A stretch of 64,000 nt of DNA from JADJPO01 sp963724535 (GTDB lineage Bacteria; Actinomycetota; Actinomycetes; Actinomycetales; Kineosporiaceae), in the NCBI GenBank assembly GCA_963724535.1, contig CAVRVD010000011.1:124001-188000 (forward strand), given 5' to 3'. The translations under genes were made by a program, and so were the position numbers. The notes beneath the pieces are model-generated. The model saw only the letters and a program-made list of their open reading frames with translations, made no database searches and was not told where the DNA came from. Positions 60,617 to 64,000 of the stretch are shown in pieces. Numbering within the stretch: the first letter of the stretch is position 1; every line of letters begins with the position of its first letter.

Positions 60617-61909
60617 ATGCCGGAGATCTCACGCCGTCGTCCTGTTCGCCGGTTGTTCGCCAAAGTCGCCCGGCGCGACGATCCCTTCGTCGCCGATCTG
60701 CTGCGCACCGAGACGGTCGGCGGCGCTTTGTTGCTCGGGGCCGCGCTGATCGCCCTGGCCTGGGCCAACTCGCCGTGGCACGAGTCCTATACGCAGCTGC
60801 TGGAGACCGTGGTCGGGCCGGCCGCGCTCGACCTGGACATCGACATCGCCCACTGGGCGGCGGACGGACTGCTGGCGATCTTCTTCTTCGTCGCCGGCTC
60901 CGAGCTCAAGCGTGAGCTCGTGGTCGGCGACCTGCGTGACCCCACTCGCGCCGCCGTCCCGGTGGTCGCTGCGGTGTGCGGGGTGATCCTGCCCGCCGGG
61001 CTGTACCTGCTGATCACCGCAGGAGACGCCGAGGCGCGCGGCGGCTGGGCGATCCCGGTGGCGACCGACATCGCCTTCGCCCTGGCCCTCCTCGCCGTCG
61101 TGGGCCGGCATCTGCCGGTGGCCCTGCGGACCTTCCTGCTCACCCTGGCGGTCGTCGACGACCTGATCGCCATCGTGATCATCGCCGTGGCCTACACCAG
61201 CGACCTCTCGGTGCCCGCGCTGGCCGCGGCCCTGGTCCCGCTGGCCGCCTTCGGGGTGCTGGCCCAGCGCCGGGTGGTCAACCCGTGGCTGCTCGTCCCC
61301 CTGGCTCTGGCCGCCTGGACCCTGGTTCACGCCTCCGGGGTGCATGCCACCGTGGCGGGGGTGCTGCTGGCCTTCACCCTGCCCGCCCACAGCCGCGAGG
61401 ACGAGGAGCACAGCGTCTGTGAACGGCTGGAACATCGCCTGGAGCCGATCAGCGCCGGCGTGGCCGTACCCCTGTTCGCCCTCAGCGCGGCCGGGGTCCG
61501 GATCGTGGACGGGGGTCTGGGTCAGGCGCTCGACGACGTGGTGTTCATCGCCGTGGTCGTCGGCCTGGTGGTGGGCAAGCCGATCGGTGTGCTGTTCGGC
61601 ACCTGGGTGACCGCTCGGTTCACCCGGGCCACCCTCGACGAGACGATCGGCTGGCCGGAGCTCACCGGCGTCGCTCTGCTGTCCGGGGTCGGCTTCACTG
61701 TCTCACTGCTGATCGGCGAGCTGTCCTTCGGCGTGACCAGCCCGCGTCAGGACAGCGTCAAGCTCGCCGTCCTCGCCGGCTCGTTCCTGGCCGGGGCCCT
61801 GGCCGCCGTGGCCCTGCGGATGCGCTCGCGCCGACATCTCGACCGCCAGCTCGACGATCACGCCGATGGTCGGGACGTCGATGGTCCCCTCGGCCGTCGT
61901 GACACCTGA
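60617..61909 (+). CDS. nhaA: Na+/H+ antiporter NhaA
   Basis: A 430-residue antiporter that expels sodium in exchange for protons. It has the NhaA segments WAADGLLAIFFFVAGSELKR, PVATDIAFALALLAV, and the ion-binding aspartate pair TLAVVDDLIAIVIIA. The end SGVGFTVSLLIGELSF is family-typical. About 12 helices are predicted. It lies just after the acs terminator and has its own -10 box. Confidence 0.96.
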   Translation: MPEISRRRPVRRLFAKVARRDDPFVADLLRTETVGGALLLGAALIALAWANSPWHESYTQLLETVVGPAALDLDIDIAHWAADGLLAIFFFVAGSELKRELVVGDLRDPTRAAVPVVAAVCGVILPAGLYLLITAGDAEARGGWAIPVATDIAFALALLAVVGRHLPVALRTFLLTLAVVDDLIAIVIIAVAYTSDLSVPALAAALVPLAAFGVLAQRRVVNPWLLVPLALAAWTLVHASGVHATVAGVLLAFTLPAHSREDEEHSVCERLEHRLEPISAGVAVPLFALSAAGVRIVDGGLGQALDDVVFIAVVVGLVVGKPIGVLFGTWVTARFTRATLDETIGWPELTGVALLSGVGFTVSLLIGELSFGVTSPRQDSVKLAVLAGSFLAGALAAVALRMRSRRHLDRQLDDHADGRDVDGPLGRRDT

Positions 61910-62002
61910 GCGCGGGTCCGGCACGCTGCCGACCGGACCGCCGTCCGGCCTGGGGCAGGCCGCTGCCCGTACCCTCGAAGGGTGACCCCCGGAAGGAGTC
62001 CC

Positions 62003-62401
62003 ATGGCCACCGAACAGACCGAGCGCACCCTGGGTCAGCTCGTCGCCCAGGCCTCACAGGACATCACGGAGATCATGCGGGCCGAGGTCGCCCTGGCCAA
62101 GGCGGAGATCAAGGCCGACGTCAAGAACGGCGCCCTGGCCGGAGGGCTGTTCAGTGCCGCCGGCTACATCGTGGTGCTGACGACGGTGCTGCTCAGCATC
62201 GCCGCCGGCTACGGCCTCACCGCGCTCGGCCTGGCCCCGGGGTGGGCGTTCCTCATCCTCAGTGTCGTCTATCTGCTGCTGGCCGGTGGGCTCGTCCTCA
62301 TCGGCAAGTCGCGGGTGTCCCGAGTGGGACCTCCCGAGCGGACCATCCGCTCGGCCAAGGAGACGATCGCCGCGGTCAAGCCAGGCTCGCGCGAGCGGTG
62401 A
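62003..62401 (+). CDS. Phage holin superfamily III-like membrane protein
   Basis: A 132-residue protein: an N-terminal amphipathic part (TLGQLVAQASQDITEIMRAE, ALAKAEIKADVK), two helices (AGYIVVLTTVLLSIAAGYGL, AFLILSVVYLLLAGGLVLIG) and a basic tail. The family (PF07332) is common in actinobacterial chromosomes and is not proof of a phage. ATG 62003 has GGAAGGAG upstream. It overlaps the hydrolase start (GTGA). Confidence 0.88.
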   Translation: MATEQTERTLGQLVAQASQDITEIMRAEVALAKAEIKADVKNGALAGGLFSAAGYIVVLTTVLLSIAAGYGLTALGLAPGWAFLILSVVYLLLAGGLVLIGKSRVSRVGPPERTIRSAKETIAAVKPGSRER

Positions 62402-63369
62402 CCGCCGACCCGAGCGAGATCCTGCTCGACGGTCCCTGGCGCCACCGGTTCGTGGCGGCCAACGGAAGCCGCTTCCACGTGGCCCAGGCCGGCGAGGGCC
62501 CGCTGGTGGTCCTGCTGCACGGGTTCGGCCAGCTCTGGTGGTCCTGGCGTCATCAGATCCCGGCCCTGGCCGATGCCGGGTACTCCGTGGCCGCCATGGA
62601 CCTGCGCGGCCTGGGTGGCAGCGACAAGCCGCCCCGGGGTTACGACACCGCGACGCTGACCGCCGATGTGGCCGGCGTGGTCCGGGGGCTCGGCGCGGGC
62701 GAGGCGGTGGTCATCGGGCACGGGTGCGGTGCCTGGGTGGCCTGGGCGATGCCGGCGTTGCAGCGTCGAGTGACCCGCGCGATCGGGGTGGCCTCGATGG
62801 GGCATCCGCTGGCCATGCGCTCGGCGGCCCTGCACCCGCTGCGGCTCGGCTTCCTGGCCCCCCTGGCCGCCTCCCGGGTGCCGTGGCTGCCCGAACACCG
62901 GTTGCGCCACGGCGAGCTGGCCCGGCTGATGGCCCGGGGCTGGGGCGAGGGTGTGCCCGACCCCGACGCCGTCCGGATCTACGAACGGGCGCTGCTGCTG
63001 CCGTCCACTGCGCACACCGCCCTGGAGTACCTGCGCACCATGCCGGTGCTGGCCAGCCGGAACCTCGGACGCCGCTCCTCGCGGCACCTGATGCGGGCGC
63101 TCCGCCGTCCGGTGGAGGTCCCGGTGCTGCAACTGCACGGCGACCGCGACCCGTGGGTCGACGTCCGCATCGCGGCAGCGTCCCGGACCCGGGTCAGTGG
63201 GCCGCTCAACGCCCGGATCCTGCCCGGCGCGGGGCACTTCCTGCCAGAGGAGGCTCCGACGGCGGTGACCGCCGCCGTCCTGGAGTGGTTGGCCGGGCTG
63301 TCGCTGCGTACCCCGTCCTCACCCTTCGTTCCGGGCACCCCGATCAGGACGGTGGGCCCCAGCCGATGA
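62398..63369 (+). CDS. Alpha/beta hydrolase-fold protein with altered nucleophile
   Basis: A 323-residue protein like epoxide hydrolases: VVLLHGFGQLWWSWRHQIP, MDLRGLGGSDKPPRGYD, and a histidine in LPGAGHFLPEE. The nucleophile elbow, normally G-H-D/S-x-G, is IGHGCGAWVAW: the nucleophile position is glycine. The aspartate is in HGDRDPWV. The fold is clear, but normal catalysis is doubtful. GTG 62398 overlaps the holin-like stop. Its 3' end overlaps the convergent gene by 26 nt. Confidence 0.85.
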   Translation: MTADPSEILLDGPWRHRFVAANGSRFHVAQAGEGPLVVLLHGFGQLWWSWRHQIPALADAGYSVAAMDLRGLGGSDKPPRGYDTATLTADVAGVVRGLGAGEAVVIGHGCGAWVAWAMPALQRRVTRAIGVASMGHPLAMRSAALHPLRLGFLAPLAASRVPWLPEHRLRHGELARLMARGWGEGVPDPDAVRIYERALLLPSTAHTALEYLRTMPVLASRNLGRRSSRHLMRALRRPVEVPVLQLHGDRDPWVDVRIAAASRTRVSGPLNARILPGAGHFLPEEAPTAVTAAVLEWLAGLSLRTPSSPFVPGTPIRTVGPSR

Positions 63370-64000
63370 CGTTGCAGGCGGTGGGCGCGCTGGTCATGTC
63401 CACCTCCGCGGGTAGTCTGCCGCGCACCTCGTCCCCGAATCGGACGGCGGCCCGGTTGTACTCCACGACCGGCACCAGGCAGGTGCGCACGGCGTCGACG
63501 AGCGCGAACCCGGCCGCCAGCGGGATGGTCTTCTGCGAGCTGGGGTAGGCCTGGTTGAACCGGGCCTCCACGCCGCTGTACTTCTCGTTCGCCGCCACCA
63601 CCGCGTTCCACCGCTCCGGCACGCCCAGGTCGTCGAACTGCGCCTTGGCCTGCGCCGCGGCGACCTGGTTGTCGGCCACCACCTGCTCGTGCTCGGCGGT
63701 CAGCTGCGCGATCTGGCGCGACCTGTCCTGGTCCTGCCGTGTCCACCACACGGCGGTACCGGCGATCACCACGAACAGCAGCGCACACACCATGGCCAAC
63801 GCGATGGTCGTCCGGGCCGCGGCGTCCGGCAACGGCACCGGTGTCGACGAGGCGACGGACGCGCCCCCCGGCGGAGGCTGGTGGTGCGGCACATCCCGGG
63901 GGGCCGACGGATCGGGGGCGGGCCGCACATCGGCGGCGCCCAGGTGGGTATCCGGCCAGGACCCGGGCGGGACCGGTCCGGACCCACCGGGAGGCGTGGG
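63344..64000 (-). CDS. Membrane-anchored protein with proline-rich N-terminus, cut by the window end
   Basis: The frame is open from 63344 to the window edge, so the start lies outside or at an internal GTG (63928). The N-terminal part is rich in proline and charged residues. One helix follows (TTIALAMVCALLFVVIAGTAVWW), then a coiled-coil-like stretch (DRSRQIAQLTAEHEQVVADN) and a soluble domain with two cysteines (VRTCLVP, PTACNVIG). I recognise no family. It converges on the hydrolase gene with a 26-nt overlap. Confidence 0.7.
   Translation of the reverse strand, partial: PTPPGGSGPVPPGSWPDTHLGAADVRPAPDPSAPRDVPHHQPPPGGASVASSTPVPLPDAAARTTIALAMVCALLFVVIAGTAVWWTRQDQDRSRQIAQLTAEHEQVVADNQVAAAQAKAQFDDLGVPERWNAVVAANEKYSGVEARFNQAYPSSQKTIPLAAGFALVDAVRTCLVPVVEYNRAAVRFGDEVRGRLPAEVDMTSAPTACNVIGWGPPS

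Noticed and set aside
62003..62401. Prophage indicated by a holin gene
   Set aside because: The holin superfamily III-like protein is a common chromosomal gene in actinobacteria, and no other phage gene is present.

Overview
The window is high-GC DNA from an actinobacterium (phylum Actinomycetota). Several things point to this. A 6C small RNA sits between a Tad pilus operon (DUF4244 pilin, TadE-like genes, tadC, tadB, cpaF, cpaE) and a HAD-IB hydrolase, the arrangement known from Streptomyces and Mycobacterium. There is a bldG-type anti-sigma antagonist next to hppA, a TadA-associated protein, a DUF5063 gene next to recR, many GTG starts, and many genes whose -10 hexamer lies only 6-10 nt from the start codon, which suggests leaderless mRNAs. 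The family cannot be fixed from the sequence. Nearly all DNA is coding. No CRISPR array, integrase, transposase or prophage is visible.

Layout. 1-11.1 kb: frameshifted secreted M28 peptidase, asd-lysC, a two-gene ABC-2 exporter, DUF5063-recR-serine hydrolase-dnaX. 11.2-20.1 kb: SRP RNA, a GGDEF-EAL protein, tRNA-Ser(GGA), a GH3 lipoprotein with a HerA-like ATPase, a LytR_C protein, the remnant of a molybdopterin oxidoreductase, and tRNA-Ser(CGA). 20.1-30 kb: tadA and its partner, upp, PH-domain and acyltransferase genes, a Dcp-type peptidase, two tandem Rieske lipoproteins, a membrane metallophosphoesterase. 30-40.4 kb: an ArsR-SRPBCC pair, an NDH-2 whose N-terminal membrane module is repeated in the next gene, an SDR-DUF2867 protein, a CPBP protease, a K+-independent pyrophosphatase and BldG. 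40.4-50.5 kb: the Tad operon, 6C RNA, HAD hydrolase, two related anchored exoproteins, a degenerate Fic protein. 50.7-60.5 kb: LytS kinase, two esterases, a DHH protein, LytTR regulator, small membrane protein, ActP-like symporter and acetyl-CoA synthetase. 60.6-64 kb: NhaA, holin-superfamily protein, alpha/beta hydrolase, and a truncated anchored protein.

How the genes work together. The clearest functional module is 50.7-60.5 kb. A LytS/LytTR two-component pair flanks a solute/acetate symporter operon and acs, which reads as an uptake-and-activation system for acetate or a related monocarboxylate. Five 16-bp direct repeats lie just upstream of the regulator-transporter operon, and a 13-nt exact match to the repeat lies inverted 44 nt upstream of acs. 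This suggests a shared operator. Other leads are a 35-nt structured repeat found three times in coding sequence with a compensatory stem change, a fused TadE/Rv3654c-type pilin gene, and the shared NDH-2 membrane module.
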